Assembly: GCA_944321905.1 (NCBI GenBank)
Contig: CALUNI010000009.1
Span: forward strand, 1 to 39,662
Reading direction: 5' to 3'
DNA: 39,662 nt
Source: an uncultured Muribaculaceae bacterium
Lineage (GTDB): Bacteria > Bacteroidota > Bacteroidia > Bacteroidales > Muribaculaceae
In this document: piece by piece, positions 9,688 to 18,734 of the stretch
Layout of the letters: every line of letters begins with the position of its first letter
Numbering within the stretch: the stretch's first letter is position 1
Position numbers and translations under genes: made by a program
Notes under the pieces: model-generated
The model's database searches: none
The model's input: the letters and a program-made list of their open reading frames with translations, nothing else
What the model was told of the DNA's origin: nothing

Positions 9688-10398
9688 TTAGCCGTTGCTC
9701 ATTCGTCTCCTCAATGCAGAATATGCTTTCTGGAACAGGGCCGATTGTTCCATGGTTTGCAGCATTTCCTTGAATCGGCACATCGGTATGGCAAATGTCA
9801 GCTCATTCTCGGGGATAAGAGGACGTGCCGAGGGGTCGAGCAGGCCGATAAAACAACTGCGTCCGCCTTTTTCGTTTTCTATGGTGGCAAATGTCACTAT
9901 GCTGCAACAGCCCGAAGCAAACCGGGTACTGACGGCATTGTCATCGTTGTTGTCGTAAAACGCCCACGAGCAAAGCCCCGATAGAATGTCGGGTGTGGCG
10001 AAAAACAGTATGCCCGAGGCATTGTCGAGGCTGCCGGGTCTGTCAATGCGCATAAAGTTGAGATATGGCTTGTCCGACGGCTTGATGCCTAATTTGTGGA
10101 TGCATTCCGTCACCATCTCCTTAGACTGCTTGTAGTGTTCGACATCCGACACGAATGTGGGTACATATTCCGGCATTGGAGCGAAGGCGGTGTAGTGCTT
10201 TCCGCCACCGCACAGCACGTTGTCGGCCGATAACGTCAGAGCTTCTCCATCGCAGACTTTTCGTATCGCGCCTATCATGCATCGTGGAATCTTTTTTACT
10301 TCGGTGACGGCATTGCAGTCGTAGCCGAAGGCGACCGGCAACGGGGCTTTTTCCCCGAATGCTTCTCGGTATTTGATGATAAATTGAGGTATTGTCAT
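9688..10398 (-). CDS. DUF169 family protein
   Basis: I recognise this as the uncharacterised DUF169 family (236 aa, no signal peptide, so cytoplasmic). Typical features are the N-terminal helix, a conserved CGGGKHY block near residues 63-69 and a later FASGCCSIVTFAT segment. The cysteines (C50, C63 and a CC pair) suggest metal or redox chemistry, but that is inference. The family is common in anaerobes and has no established reaction. Start ATG at 10398 follows a minus-strand TAAATTTG box at 10420-10427. The gene stands alone between two intrinsic terminators (9616-9664 after it, 10446-10489 before it), so it is probably monocistronic. Confidence 0.7.
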   Translation of the reverse strand: MTIPQFIIKYREAFGEKAPLPVAFGYDCNAVTEVKKIPRCMIGAIRKVCDGEALTLSADNVLCGGGKHYTAFAPMPEYVPTFVSDVEHYKQSKEMVTECIHKLGIKPSDKPYLNFMRIDRPGSLDNASGILFFATPDILSGLCSWAFYDNNDDNAVSTRFASGCCSIVTFATIENEKGGRSCFIGLLDPSARPLIPENELTFAIPMCRFKEMLQTMEQSALFQKAYSALRRRMSNG

Positions 10399-10419
10399 GC
10401 CTTTCTGTTTTCAGATATA

Positions 10420-10427
10420 CAAATTTA
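10420..10427 (-). promoter_or_regulatory. -7 promoter element for the DUF169 gene
   Basis: TAAATTTG on the minus strand fits TAnnTTTG and ends 22 bp before the ATG at 10398. The -33 element is weak (an ATTG 16 bp upstream). Confidence 0.4.
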
Positions 10428-10445
10428 TCTTTTTCTTGGAAAACA

Positions 10446-10489
10446 ATAAAAGCAAGTGCGAAAAAGTATATGGTTGCACTTGCTTTTAT
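10446..10489 (-). terminator. Terminator of the alpha-2-macroglobulin-like gene
   Basis: Perfect 14-bp inverted repeat (10446-10459 with 10476-10489) with a 16-nt loop, about 45 bp past the minus-strand stop at 10534. On the minus strand the distal arm ends in CTTTTAT and TGTTTTCC follows. Confidence 0.75.
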
Positions 10490-10533
10490 GATTATCGTCA
10501 CCTTGAACAGCTGCGTCGCCGGTAGGATGAGGG

Positions 10534-13500
10534 TTATTTAACTACTATTGTCGAACCTGCAGAGTGAGCGGTGAGTTGCGGGGCGTATTGGCTCTGAATG
10601 GTTGCTATGCCAAGGTTGTAACGTCCGGGAGAGGTGATCGATACCTCATATGTGACGATATGCGTACCCTTGGTCAGGTAGTTGAAGAACAGACGGGTAG
10701 AGCTATCTTTGGTTTCAAGATAGTAGCCTGTGCCATCGTCATAACGGTAGCCCGAAAGTTGGTCGGCAGGTTCGCAACAGGCCGCCCGTTCATCGTTGAC
10801 GGTGACAAATTGCAGGTCGCGTGAGTTTTTTATTACAAGCCTTACTACAACCTTGTCGCCCACGGCAAGTGAGGCATTGCTGTCAAGAACTCCGCCGTCG
10901 AGTTTGCATATTTGCTTTTCAATCGACATGTCGTCGGTTCGCTCGGCTTTAATGCCGTCCATTTCTGCACTGTATTGGCAATATACGGCACCCCATGCAG
11001 GAGACGCCGCGCCACGGCGGTAGATTGACAATGCGAGCTTATCGCCGTCGGCCTCTATCTGCTTGCGGAAGTATCCAAGGCTCAAATCGGTTGTACCATA
11101 TTCAAGCGGCTTACCGTTAAGCATTATCGCGGGTACGGGGATGCTGTCGAGCCACTCTGTCCCGGTTGAAAGTATCGAGTACACAGCGTCGGCGGCGAGG
11201 CTGCAATTCCCCCAGTCGGTCGATTGTTTTTGCAACAGCATCCATTGGCGTATGCCGTCGATGGTTTCACGGTCGTCGGTGCATATTTCTCCGAAGGCTT
11301 GCAGCAGGGTAGATGTTACGGCCACCCGTCCTGCCGCACGGTCGCTGCCATTTTTGAAATTGTCCCAATATATGCCATTTGTGTTTTCGATGCTGTATTG
11401 TCGCACCGATTCCATTATTTTCCGGGCAGTCTTTTTCTCGCCGTTGCGGTAGAGTGTCATTGCGCACCAAGCCTTGTCGCCGAGTCCCGTGGCTTTGTCC
11501 CATTGCGACTTCATTCGGTCAAGCACATTGTCAAGCACGTCATGTGCCGAACTTGTGAATTTTATGCTCGGGAACAGTGAACGCACGTAGGCATAGTTGT
11601 AGAAGCTTGATAAATCTTGCTTGTCTTTCAGCCTGCCGTAATCTTCGACCGCACATCGGTCGATGTATGCTACGGCCTTTTGCGACATGGCGTTTATGTC
11701 GATATTGTCGGTCATGTAGCCGAGGTGCTGCAATTCGCCTATGAGCTGCAACACTTGTAGCGTGACGTATTGCGACGACGAGCATCCGTTGTATCTGTAC
11801 CATGTCCAGCCACCATCGTTCAATTGCAGGTTGCGTAACTTGTTGATGAGCTTGGATGTTTCTGAGGCAACGGCAGTGGAATCGAATAGCAGCCCTATTT
11901 GCTGCATGCGCAGCGTCTGCCTGTCGGCTTCGTTAATCCACGGCGAGGCCTGTAGCGAGCCTATCTTCAAGTCGTTGTTTTTTGCAAGGTTGGATACGAG
12001 TGTCGAGTCGCATTCGTTGGCAAGCCAATAATCGACACTCCTCTTAATGTCCGGGTTTGAGTTTGCCACTCCTTGCGCCACGGCTATGGCGTAGAGAGAA
12101 TGCGACAGCCCTGTAGCTGTGAGATAGTCGTCTTGCATTATCGAAGGCAGGGCGGTGACGCAATACCACGTGGGATTGTCACAGAACTCCAGTGTTATGC
12201 GACCGCTCAATTGCTCTTTATCGTCGATGGAGAGGTCGAATGTGTTGTTGCCGTATAAATAGAATGGAATCGTTTCTATGACCGGCGATATGGATGGCAG
12301 TATGGTCAACAGATGTTGTTCTCCGTCGCCAAATTCAGATGTCGCCGCTTTCACCCGGTATCCGATAGCCGAAATGTCGGCCGGAACTTCCCATTCGATA
12401 TCGAGAGCCTTTGAAGCTTTGCCGCCGAGCGTTTCTGAAAAATCCCGCGACAGCACGACCTTGCCTGTTTCGTAGTCGAAAAGTTCTACCACGGCAGTGC
12501 AGTTCTGTGTTGAGTCGGTTGCATTCATCAGCATGGACGACAGCGTGATCTGGTCGCCATTGCGCACGAAGCGAGGCAGAGCCGCCCGTACCATTATCGG
12601 CTTCTTGGTGACAACTTCTTTCACAAACGATGCCGTGTGCAAGTCTTGAGTATAGGCAATGGCCTTGAACAGCCACGTGGTGTTGAATTGCGGCGTGTTG
12701 AAGGTTATCGACACGTTGCCACAGGTGTCGGATGTGAGGCTCGGCTGCCACAAGGCATTTTGAATGTCGGCGGTGCGCATCTGTACGTTTTCGAGCTGCG
12801 ACTGAGCCGCACCATTGTCGGTCTCTACTACCATCACTTCCTGCAGTTCGGCTTCGGGTGCGGCCATTGATTCATCGGTCGAGGCTATCTCTTCGGCAAC
12901 CATGATTCCGTTTACCGAACCGACCGAAGCCTTGGCCATTGTACTACTGTAAGATCTGCCTCTCACATATATGCGTCCGGCATAATTGCGCCCATAGAAG
13001 TCAAGGTCGGGCAGCCCTATATCTTTAGTTTCCTCAAGATGGTAACTCAATGACGAGTAAACACCTGCGGGAAATACATAAAGAGTGCGGTATCCGTATA
13101 TCATGCTGTAGCCGCTCTGAGGATAGAACTCCCATGAATGGTTGGCAATCATGTCGAGTGCCTTGTCATACATGTCGCATAGCATTGCCCCCCGGCGCAG
13201 TTGCCCGCTTTGGTTCACGAGCTTGAAAGTCCACGTTTCGGGCGTTCCCGGCACGAGGTTGTCGCGGAATGCTACCGGCATGATGTGCAGCGTGTCGCGG
13301 TGCATCTTTGATTCCAAGCGGCGATTCCATGTGTAGGACCGGTTGTCGCGGACGGTTATGAACGTGAGGTCGATATATTCATCCTCGGCTTTTGGAACGT
13401 CTATCGTGAAACGGTGCAGTCCCTTGCCATATTGCAGCCATGTTTCCTTCACCACTCCTTTCTTTGATGCGGCGATGCAGTATATGTAGGTGTTGTCGTC

Positions 13501-16089
13501 TGAATTGCCGAGCAACAGCGATGCTACATTGTCGCTGCTTACGGCTACCCGGCATTTGGGAATCCACAGCGGGGACTCGACAGGCGAACTGGTGTCGGTA
13601 TCGCGGAAAATCACAATCTCGGTTTCGAGAGGTTCGGTTATCGTGTCGCCGTCGATAGTCACTTTTAGTTTGTATTCTCCCGATGGCAGTGACGAGAAGT
13701 CGATGCTTGGGCGTGCAGCCGTGAAAGAGCCGCTCGACGTGCCTTTCCCCGACATGACGTAATCGCACGTCAATAGCGTGTCGGCCGGGTTGGAACTGCG
13801 CACTGCGATGGGCATACTGATAGAGCCTGCGCTCACTTCAAAAGTATAATTGCCGTCGGTAAATTCTATCACACGTGTATTGCCGAGCCAAAAAAGTCTT
13901 GTTGCCGATTGGGTTTCTCCCGCATCGTCGGTTACCGATGCTTCAAGGTTGAACTGCAAGCGGCTTGGCAGCTCCTTGTCGTTCAGGATATCTTGTGGAA
14001 TGGTTATTGTGAAATGCCCTTCGTCGTCGGTCGCAACTTTGAAATCTTTGATGAACGTGGAATTGTTTACGGCATAACGGTACCACCAATTCCACCTTTG
14101 GTATCCAAGGTTCAAGTTTACCCGGGCATTGGCTACAGGCATCCCGGTAAAATATGCGGCGTGTCCTGCGATTGTTACATCGGCGTTGCGTGCATAGCTT
14201 TGTGACGCTTCGTCAAACTCCACGAAGAATGTGGGTGTCTTGTATTCGCTTACAGGGAAATACACGACCCCGCTGGCATTGTCGCTGTTGATGTCTATGC
14301 CCCAGTTACCGTTCATGCGGTCGGAAGGAATGACAAACGCCCCGTTGACGCGTCCATATTCGTCGGTGACAAGTGAGTCGGTGGCTATTTCCTTGTAGTT
14401 TGCATCGAAAAACGACACTTCCACGGGCAGATTGGCGGTTGTGTTTTTGCTGTTGCGGTCGATGTGGTAGCATATGGCAGAGTATCGTACCGTGTCGCCC
14501 GGATGATATACTCCGAGGTCGGTCAGCACTTCGATGTGTTCGGGTTCGGCTTCATATAGGGCAAATTCGCTTACATATGTCGCCATTCCGTAGCGGTCGT
14601 TGCCTTTCACTGCGGCTACGCGTTCTTGCAAACGCTTGTCGTCGTTTTTTATCAAGCAGTAGCCGTCGGCGTTTGTGCGGTTGGCTGCGATGTGCCCGGT
14701 TTGAGCCAAGTCGTTTTTGTCAACGCGGTTGATATATACGCCCTCCATGGGTTTGCCGGTTACGGAGTTGACGGCAAACACTTTCACTCCGCCACTGCTC
14801 TTGGTTTGGAAAAGTGTGATGTCGGATACTCTGAATTCTTGTGGGTAAATCGACTTTTCCGAGAGTATGTTGTCGTAGTCGGGCAGCACGATGTACCGGC
14901 CATATGTCAAGGGTTTTAATGTTACTTTCACGGTGTCGGAGAACGGTACTTCTCCTTGCAGCCGGGCGGTAGCCTCGGCCACGAGCTGCAACCGCGAGCG
15001 GTTGTTCACGAGTTTGCTGTTGACGGTTGACCCGTCGGGAACGCGATAGACGAGAATACGGCAAGAGTTGACGTTGTTGGCCGCAATGTCGATTTCGACT
15101 GAATCGGTCGAAGTGAAAGTGCTGCTGTAGGTAAGGTTGACGCTCTTGTGGGCAAGTTGCGCAATTCTATTGCGCGCATCGGGCGCAAACGGAGAACGTG
15201 GGAACTTTGACACATAATCATTCAGTAAGTCGTATTTCAACTTGTCGTTATCTATGGTGTTGAGGTACGGCTCCAATGCCAAGTAGCAAAATTCATTGTC
15301 GCCGTATTTCTCATAAAGGGATTTTGCCACTGTGCCGGTCTTTTCGTAATTGTCGTCGGCATTGGTAAGCCACAGTACTGCCGTGATGTGTGGAGCCGCA
15401 TCTCCTTCGTGCCGTTTTGCAAGTTCGGTCACGGCATCATTCATGAATTCCTTGGCACGTTTGGCGGCATCGCTTGTAAAAGCAGCATCATTGGCCGGGC
15501 GATATTCGATGATTTGGTTTATCAACATTGCTCCGCGATATGCTATCATGTCGAGCATGGTCGGATAAATGGTTGCCGACAGCTCGTCGGCCTCGATATA
15601 TTTGCCTATGGGAGTGTTCCACAAGGCATCTTTGTATTTAAAAGCTTGTGATAAATTTTCGGTAACTGCATCGAGGAAGTCGGCTTTGGTCCATTCACTT
15701 ATGTCGTCGGCAGTGTCGCCTGATGGCTTGCGCTGCGAGATTGCATATGAATTGTTTGAGAAATAAGAGCTGTACACCACTGCTTTCAAATAGCGCATGG
15801 TGGCGATGGCAGCCGAATCGGTTTCGATGGCAGCCACGCTGTCTATTTTGTTTAGTATTTCAGGGATATAATCACTTGAAATCTGGGCCTCGGCTATGGT
15901 ACCTTGTATGAGAAATTTTACCACATCGGCATGGTTGTCTTTTTTCAAGGCTGCGTCAAGCGATTTGTCGGCATTTTCGATGACAGTCTGTGGATAATTG
16001 AAGTCGGGCACTTTGTCGGCTGACGTGGCCGGCAATGCTGCAAATGCAAGCAAAAGTGCCAAAATTAAATTGGTAGCTGATATTCTCAT
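10534..16089 (-). CDS. Giant alpha-2-macroglobulin-like (MG2/A2M domain) exported protein, no thioester motif
   Basis: An 1851-aa secreted protein with a signal peptide (residues 1-24, ending PATSA). Bacterial alpha-2-macroglobulins sit in the periplasm and are thought to trap attacking proteases. After a helical N-terminal region come macroglobulin beta domains (the GVYHPGDTVRYSA motif of MG2-type domains). An A2M domain follows (LWQPSLTSDTCGNVSI, then LPRFVRNGDQITLSS), then a helical complement-like thioester-type domain (about residues 1350-1650) and a C-terminal receptor-like beta domain. The CxEQ thioester sequence is absent: the corresponding stretch reads NPTWYCVTALPSIMQDD. It therefore should not trap proteases covalently and may act non-covalently or structurally. 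The start ATG at 16089 leads straight into the signal peptide. The gene is alone on its transcript, with a terminator at 10446-10489 and the sigma-operon terminator upstream. Confidence 0.85.
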   Translation of the reverse strand: MRISATNLILALLLAFAALPATSADKVPDFNYPQTVIENADKSLDAALKKDNHADVVKFLIQGTIAEAQISSDYIPEILNKIDSVAAIETDSAAIATMRYLKAVVYSSYFSNNSYAISQRKPSGDTADDISEWTKADFLDAVTENLSQAFKYKDALWNTPIGKYIEADELSATIYPTMLDMIAYRGAMLINQIIEYRPANDAAFTSDAAKRAKEFMNDAVTELAKRHEGDAAPHITAVLWLTNADDNYEKTGTVAKSLYEKYGDNEFCYLALEPYLNTIDNDKLKYDLLNDYVSKFPRSPFAPDARNRIAQLAHKSVNLTYSSTFTSTDSVEIDIAANNVNSCRILVYRVPDGSTVNSKLVNNRSRLQLVAEATARLQGEVPFSDTVKVTLKPLTYGRYIVLPDYDNILSEKSIYPQEFRVSDITLFQTKSSGGVKVFAVNSVTGKPMEGVYINRVDKNDLAQTGHIAANRTNADGYCLIKNDDKRLQERVAAVKGNDRYGMATYVSEFALYEAEPEHIEVLTDLGVYHPGDTVRYSAICYHIDRNSKNTTANLPVEVSFFDANYKEIATDSLVTDEYGRVNGAFVIPSDRMNGNWGIDINSDNASGVVYFPVSEYKTPTFFVEFDEASQSYARNADVTIAGHAAYFTGMPVANARVNLNLGYQRWNWWYRYAVNNSTFIKDFKVATDDEGHFTITIPQDILNDKELPSRLQFNLEASVTDDAGETQSATRLFWLGNTRVIEFTDGNYTFEVSAGSISMPIAVRSSNPADTLLTCDYVMSGKGTSSGSFTAARPSIDFSSLPSGEYKLKVTIDGDTITEPLETEIVIFRDTDTSSPVESPLWIPKCRVAVSSDNVASLLLGNSDDNTYIYCIAASKKGVVKETWLQYGKGLHRFTIDVPKAEDEYIDLTFITVRDNRSYTWNRRLESKMHRDTLHIMPVAFRDNLVPGTPETWTFKLVNQSGQLRRGAMLCDMYDKALDMIANHSWEFYPQSGYSMIYGYRTLYVFPAGVYSSLSYHLEETKDIGLPDLDFYGRNYAGRIYVRGRSYSSTMAKASVGSVNGIMVAEEIASTDESMAAPEAELQEVMVVETDNGAAQSQLENVQMRTADIQNALWQPSLTSDTCGNVSITFNTPQFNTTWLFKAIAYTQDLHTASFVKEVVTKKPIMVRAALPRFVRNGDQITLSSMLMNATDSTQNCTAVVELFDYETGKVVLSRDFSETLGGKASKALDIEWEVPADISAIGYRVKAATSEFGDGEQHLLTILPSISPVIETIPFYLYGNNTFDLSIDDKEQLSGRITLEFCDNPTWYCVTALPSIMQDDYLTATGLSHSLYAIAVAQGVANSNPDIKRSVDYWLANECDSTLVSNLAKNNDLKIGSLQASPWINEADRQTLRMQQIGLLFDSTAVASETSKLINKLRNLQLNDGGWTWYRYNGCSSSQYVTLQVLQLIGELQHLGYMTDNIDINAMSQKAVAYIDRCAVEDYGRLKDKQDLSSFYNYAYVRSLFPSIKFTSSAHDVLDNVLDRMKSQWDKATGLGDKAWCAMTLYRNGEKKTARKIMESVRQYSIENTNGIYWDNFKNGSDRAAGRVAVTSTLLQAFGEICTDDRETIDGIRQWMLLQKQSTDWGNCSLAADAVYSILSTGTEWLDSIPVPAIMLNGKPLEYGTTDLSLGYFRKQIEADGDKLALSIYRRGAASPAWGAVYCQYSAEMDGIKAERTDDMSIEKQICKLDGGVLDSNASLAVGDKVVVRLVIKNSRDLQFVTVNDERAACCEPADQLSGYRYDDGTGYYLETKDSSTRLFFNYLTKGTHIVTYEVSITSPGRYNLGIATIQSQYAPQLTAHSAGSTIVVK

Positions 16090-16180
16090 AGCTTGTTAAA
16101 ATTTGAGTTCTTACATCTTTAGAAACGGCATCCGAGTTTTAGTTAAAGCTGTCGTGGTGAAAAAATCACAAAAACAATTT

Positions 16181-16231
16181 AAAAAAACACTCTCCCGCGC
16201 ACGGCCATTATTGGACGGCTGTGCCGGGAGA
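16181..16231 (-). terminator. Terminator of the ECF sigma operon
   Basis: Hairpin with arms TCTCCCG (16191) and CGGGAGA (ending 16231), extended inward by GCAC/GTGC and GGCC/GGCT with one bulged base. On the minus strand it is followed by GTGTTTTTTT. It lies 78 bp past the stop of the last gene of the operon. Confidence 0.75.
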
Positions 16232-16308
16232 TGTAATCGGATTGGGAGAGAGGGTGTAAGAAAAAAGTTAGTTAAGTGTTATATTATGTTTGAAGCTGGT
16301 ATGTTTCA

Positions 16309-16788
16309 CTATTGGGAAAGTTCCTTGCTGCGATTGTAATGCCTTAGCATGTCGGTTGCAAAATGGGTTTCGGCACGCTTGAGCAAGAACAATTGCTTGT
16401 CGGTCAGTATTCTGGCAAATTGCGGATAATACTCTTGCTCTATTTCGGCCTCGATTATTTTTACTCTTGATAGCGCAAGCGCGGCTTGCTTGAAGTCTTC
16501 GTCGGTGGCATTGTCGAAGTTGTCGGAGATTTGCATTTCCATGCGACGAGCTTCAAGGTTGGCAGTGAACACTTTCTGCTCCATTTCTTGGTAAAGGGGG
16601 AAGAACTGTTCGGCTTGCTCTTCGGTCATTTGAGCCTCGCGTTCAAGCATCTGGTACTTGTAGTCTTTTACGTCGCTAAGCCACTTGTGGCTGTTGCTTT
16701 TCACCGAGTCGGTTTCTTCTTGTGCCGAGACCGATGCGAAATGCAACAACATGAGTGCTGATATCAAATAAAAAATGCGATGATTCAT
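16309..16788 (-). CDS. Spy/CpxP-like periplasmic protein
   Basis: A 159-aa exported protein with a signal peptide (residues 1-22, ending SVSAQ). The mature part is almost wholly alpha-helical and highly charged, with a TEEQAEQFFPLYQEME segment and a KIIEAEIEQEYY helix, the pattern of Spy/CpxP-like chaperones with LTxxQ-type repeats (here MTEEQ and LTDKQ). Such proteins bind unfolded periplasmic proteins. It is the last gene of the sigma / membrane protein / Spy-like operon, 18 bp after the previous gene, so it may be an output or sensor of that regulator. The similarity is structural and low in sequence; hypothetical protein is the cautious name. Confidence 0.6.
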   Translation of the reverse strand: MNHRIFYLISALMLLHFASVSAQEETDSVKSNSHKWLSDVKDYKYQMLEREAQMTEEQAEQFFPLYQEMEQKVFTANLEARRMEMQISDNFDNATDEDFKQAALALSRVKIIEAEIEQEYYPQFARILTDKQLFLLKRAETHFATDMLRHYNRSKELSQ

Positions 16789-16806
16789 ATTGGCTTCAAT
16801 GTGTTT

Positions 16807-17229
16807 TTATTTTGTCGTGTCGCAGAGGCTTGTGAGGGTTGTGCCATCGTCGTCATATGTGGCCATTGCGGTATCGCATCCTTCATATGTGAGGATGTCG
16901 TATTCCGAGATGTCTCCGCTCATAAGCAGGTATTCGATATTGGCTTCATTCTCAAATCCGGCCAATATCTCGGGGTTGTACATTCCCGGTTCTTGTCTTC
17001 CCCATCCGTCAAATATTTTCATCATCAGCCAAATACCGACAAACATTGCCGCCATGTACACGAACGGGCGGATGCGCTGCCAGCGTGTGGGTGGCACGAT
17101 GGGCGTCAGTTCCGGCTCGGGCAAATCCTTGACCAAATTTTCGGTGAAGGATTCGAAGTATCCATCCGGGACTTTGAAGCCGGGGTCTTTCCCTAATTTG
17201 GTTAATATATTTTTTTTGTCTTTATTCAT
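16807..17229 (-). CDS. Single-pass membrane protein, probable anti-sigma factor or regulator of the ECF sigma
   Basis: 140 aa with a cytoplasmic N-terminal part, one membrane segment at about residues 54-73 (RPFVYMAAMFVGIWLMMKIF) and a short acidic periplasmic tail. This layout, directly after an ECF sigma gene, is that of an anti-sigma factor. No zinc-binding HxxxCxxC motif is present. The N-terminal GFKVPDGYFESF segment is a pattern common in Bacteroidota proteins in this position. ATG at 17229 is preferred over the GTG one codon upstream. The gap to the sigma gene is about 30 bp. Function is inferred from position and topology only. Confidence 0.6.
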   Translation of the reverse strand: MNKDKKNILTKLGKDPGFKVPDGYFESFTENLVKDLPEPELTPIVPPTRWQRIRPFVYMAAMFVGIWLMMKIFDGWGRQEPGMYNPEILAGFENEANIEYLLMSGDISEYDILTYEGCDTAMATYDDDGTTLTSLCDTTK

Positions 17230-17262
17230 CACGATATTTTGACTGTTAAAAACGATGAAGGT

Positions 17263-17823
17263 TTAATTGTCGTCGGAAAAAAATTGTTCAATTTTCTTTA
17301 GTGCATGGTGGTAGGATGCTTTCAAAGCACCAACCGAGGTGCCAAGTATCTCGCTCATTTGCTCGTACTTCATTTCATCGAAATAGCGCATGTTGAACAC
17401 CATGCGTTGCTTTTCGGGAAGAGTGTTGATGGCTTTTTGAAACTTGACTTGCAGCTCGTCCCCGTCAAAATAAGGGTCAGACTCAATGTCGTTGACAAGG
17501 AAAGCATCGTCGCCGTCGATTGAAACTTGGTTGCGGGCTTTTTCGCGAGCTATGTAAGTGAGGGTTTCGTTGACTGCTATTTTGTAAAGCCACGTGGAGA
17601 GGCGGGCATCGCCACGAAAATTATCGATGTTGCTCCACGCTTTCATGAAAGTGTTTTGCAACAGGTCGTTGGCTGTATCGTGGTCGATTACCATGCGTCT
17701 AATTTGCCAGTAAAGTGGGCGGCTGAAGTGGTTTATGATTTCGGTAAATGCGTCGCGGCACGTTGCAACATCGTGCAGCCGCGCCACAAAAACCTCGTCA
17801 TTGAAATGTTCTTCTGATGCCAT
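17263..17823 (-). CDS. ECF-type RNA polymerase sigma factor
   Basis: Sigma-70 family extracytoplasmic-function factor (186 aa) that would direct RNA polymerase to a small regulon. Region 2 is clear at about residues 28-95 (DLLQNTFMKAWSNIDNFRG, then LSTWLYKIAVNETL), as is region 4 at about 130-180 (LPEKQRMVFNMRYFDEMKYEQMS and the LGTSVGALKASYHHALKK helix-turn-helix). It heads an operon with a one-pass membrane protein and a Spy/CpxP-like protein, suggesting envelope sensing. ATG at 17823 follows a partial -7 box on the minus strand. Many such factors activate their own promoter, which would explain the poor match to the housekeeping consensus; this is inference. Confidence 0.93.
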   Translation of the reverse strand: MASEEHFNDEVFVARLHDVATCRDAFTEIINHFSRPLYWQIRRMVIDHDTANDLLQNTFMKAWSNIDNFRGDARLSTWLYKIAVNETLTYIAREKARNQVSIDGDDAFLVNDIESDPYFDGDELQVKFQKAINTLPEKQRMVFNMRYFDEMKYEQMSEILGTSVGALKASYHHALKKIEQFFSDDN

Positions 17824-17850
17824 TGTCGTATTTACGTCGCTAAATTAGCG

Positions 17851-17858
17851 CAAATATT
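17851..17858 (-). promoter_or_regulatory. Partial -7 box upstream of the ECF sigma operon
   Basis: AATATTTG on the minus strand resembles TAnnTTTG with one mismatch, 28 bp before the sigma ATG. No matching -33 element is seen, so self-regulation from another promoter type is possible. Confidence 0.3.
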
Positions 17859-17996
17859 TTAAATAGGTAGTATTTGGTACTGTTACTTTCCGTAAATTTT
17901 GCGAAATAATGTGATATCCTGTTTATGGCTCGTCTGAAATTTGAAATTTGAGTTGAAATTTGAGTGAAATATGGGACACATTTTTTTCGCAAATAT

Positions 17997-18026
17997 TGCA
18001 CATATCACTGCAATCAGTTATCTTTG
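17997..18026 (+). promoter_or_regulatory. Consensus promoter of the candidate non-coding transcript
   Basis: TTGC at 17997-18000, 18-bp spacer, TATCTTTG at 18019-18026 followed by CACGG. It points away from the sigma operon into a gene-free stretch. Predicted start is near 18033. Confidence 0.6.
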
Positions 18027-18376
18027 CACGGATAAACACTGTGATATTAATTGTTGCAAATCCGCTGATAGTGCTCAAAAAAGTTTGGCAAGGGATTTGC
18101 TTTTATGAATGAAAAGGTTTTAAAAAGATTGTTTTAGGGTGGAATTGAGAGAAGTTCCCCCATAATTTAGAGAAACTATGGGAAATTACAGAAATTTTGA
18201 AATGATGTCTAAATGCAAGGTTTTACCTTCTCATGCGTATCATCCGAATGCCGCCTTAGCGGCAGCGCGTCGCCAAGGTTACGTAGCGTTACCGCGAGGC
18301 GAGAGGTATGGTAAATCGACTGCCGCGTAATCGGGGGAGTCGGTGGCAAAGGTGAAAGAAAACTTGCGACAGGCCG

Positions 18377-18442
18377 GAAATAGAATGTAAAGCGTAAAGC
18401 CGGCGTGTTTGAAAGCACGAGGCATACGCAGGATTCTATTTC
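18377..18442 (+). repeat. Long nested inverted repeat in the gene-free region
   Basis: The 10-bp outer arms GAAATAGAAT (18377-18386) and ATTCTATTTC (18433-18442) are perfectly complementary. Inside lie GCGTA/TACGC, GCC/GGC and CGTG/CACG in correct nested order, closing on a short TTTGAAAG loop. No U-run follows, so it is not a simple terminator. Confidence 0.75.
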
Positions 18443-18734
18443 TGCAACGAATGCTCGAACTCCAATCAACGGAGTCTCTATGGTAAATTTTCCAATCGCA
18501 AGGTGAAGAAGGGCTTTGCCTTAAAGACGATTGCGATTTAGGAAGATTTTATTTGAAATAATTGGGTCTATTAAAATTCGGCAGAAGTATATGAATTTTA
18601 AATCGACTATTATTATATATAGTAACGAACTATTGCCGGGATGCCATTATGGCAGAGGCATGACGTTTTCATATTTTAAAGTAAAATAAGGAGTTAACCC
18701 TAATACCACATTTTATTCATACTATTTTTTTCCT

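Noticed and set aside
18209..18469. 86-codon minus-strand ORF in the candidate RNA region
   Set aside because: No recognisable domain or ribosome site, and it lies across strong inverted repeats that explain its open frame. The plus strand has the promoter and terminator.
18363..18538. Group II intron, retron or tmRNA
   Set aside because: No domain V motif, no reverse transcriptase nearby, and no tag-peptide or acceptor-stem pattern typical of tmRNA.
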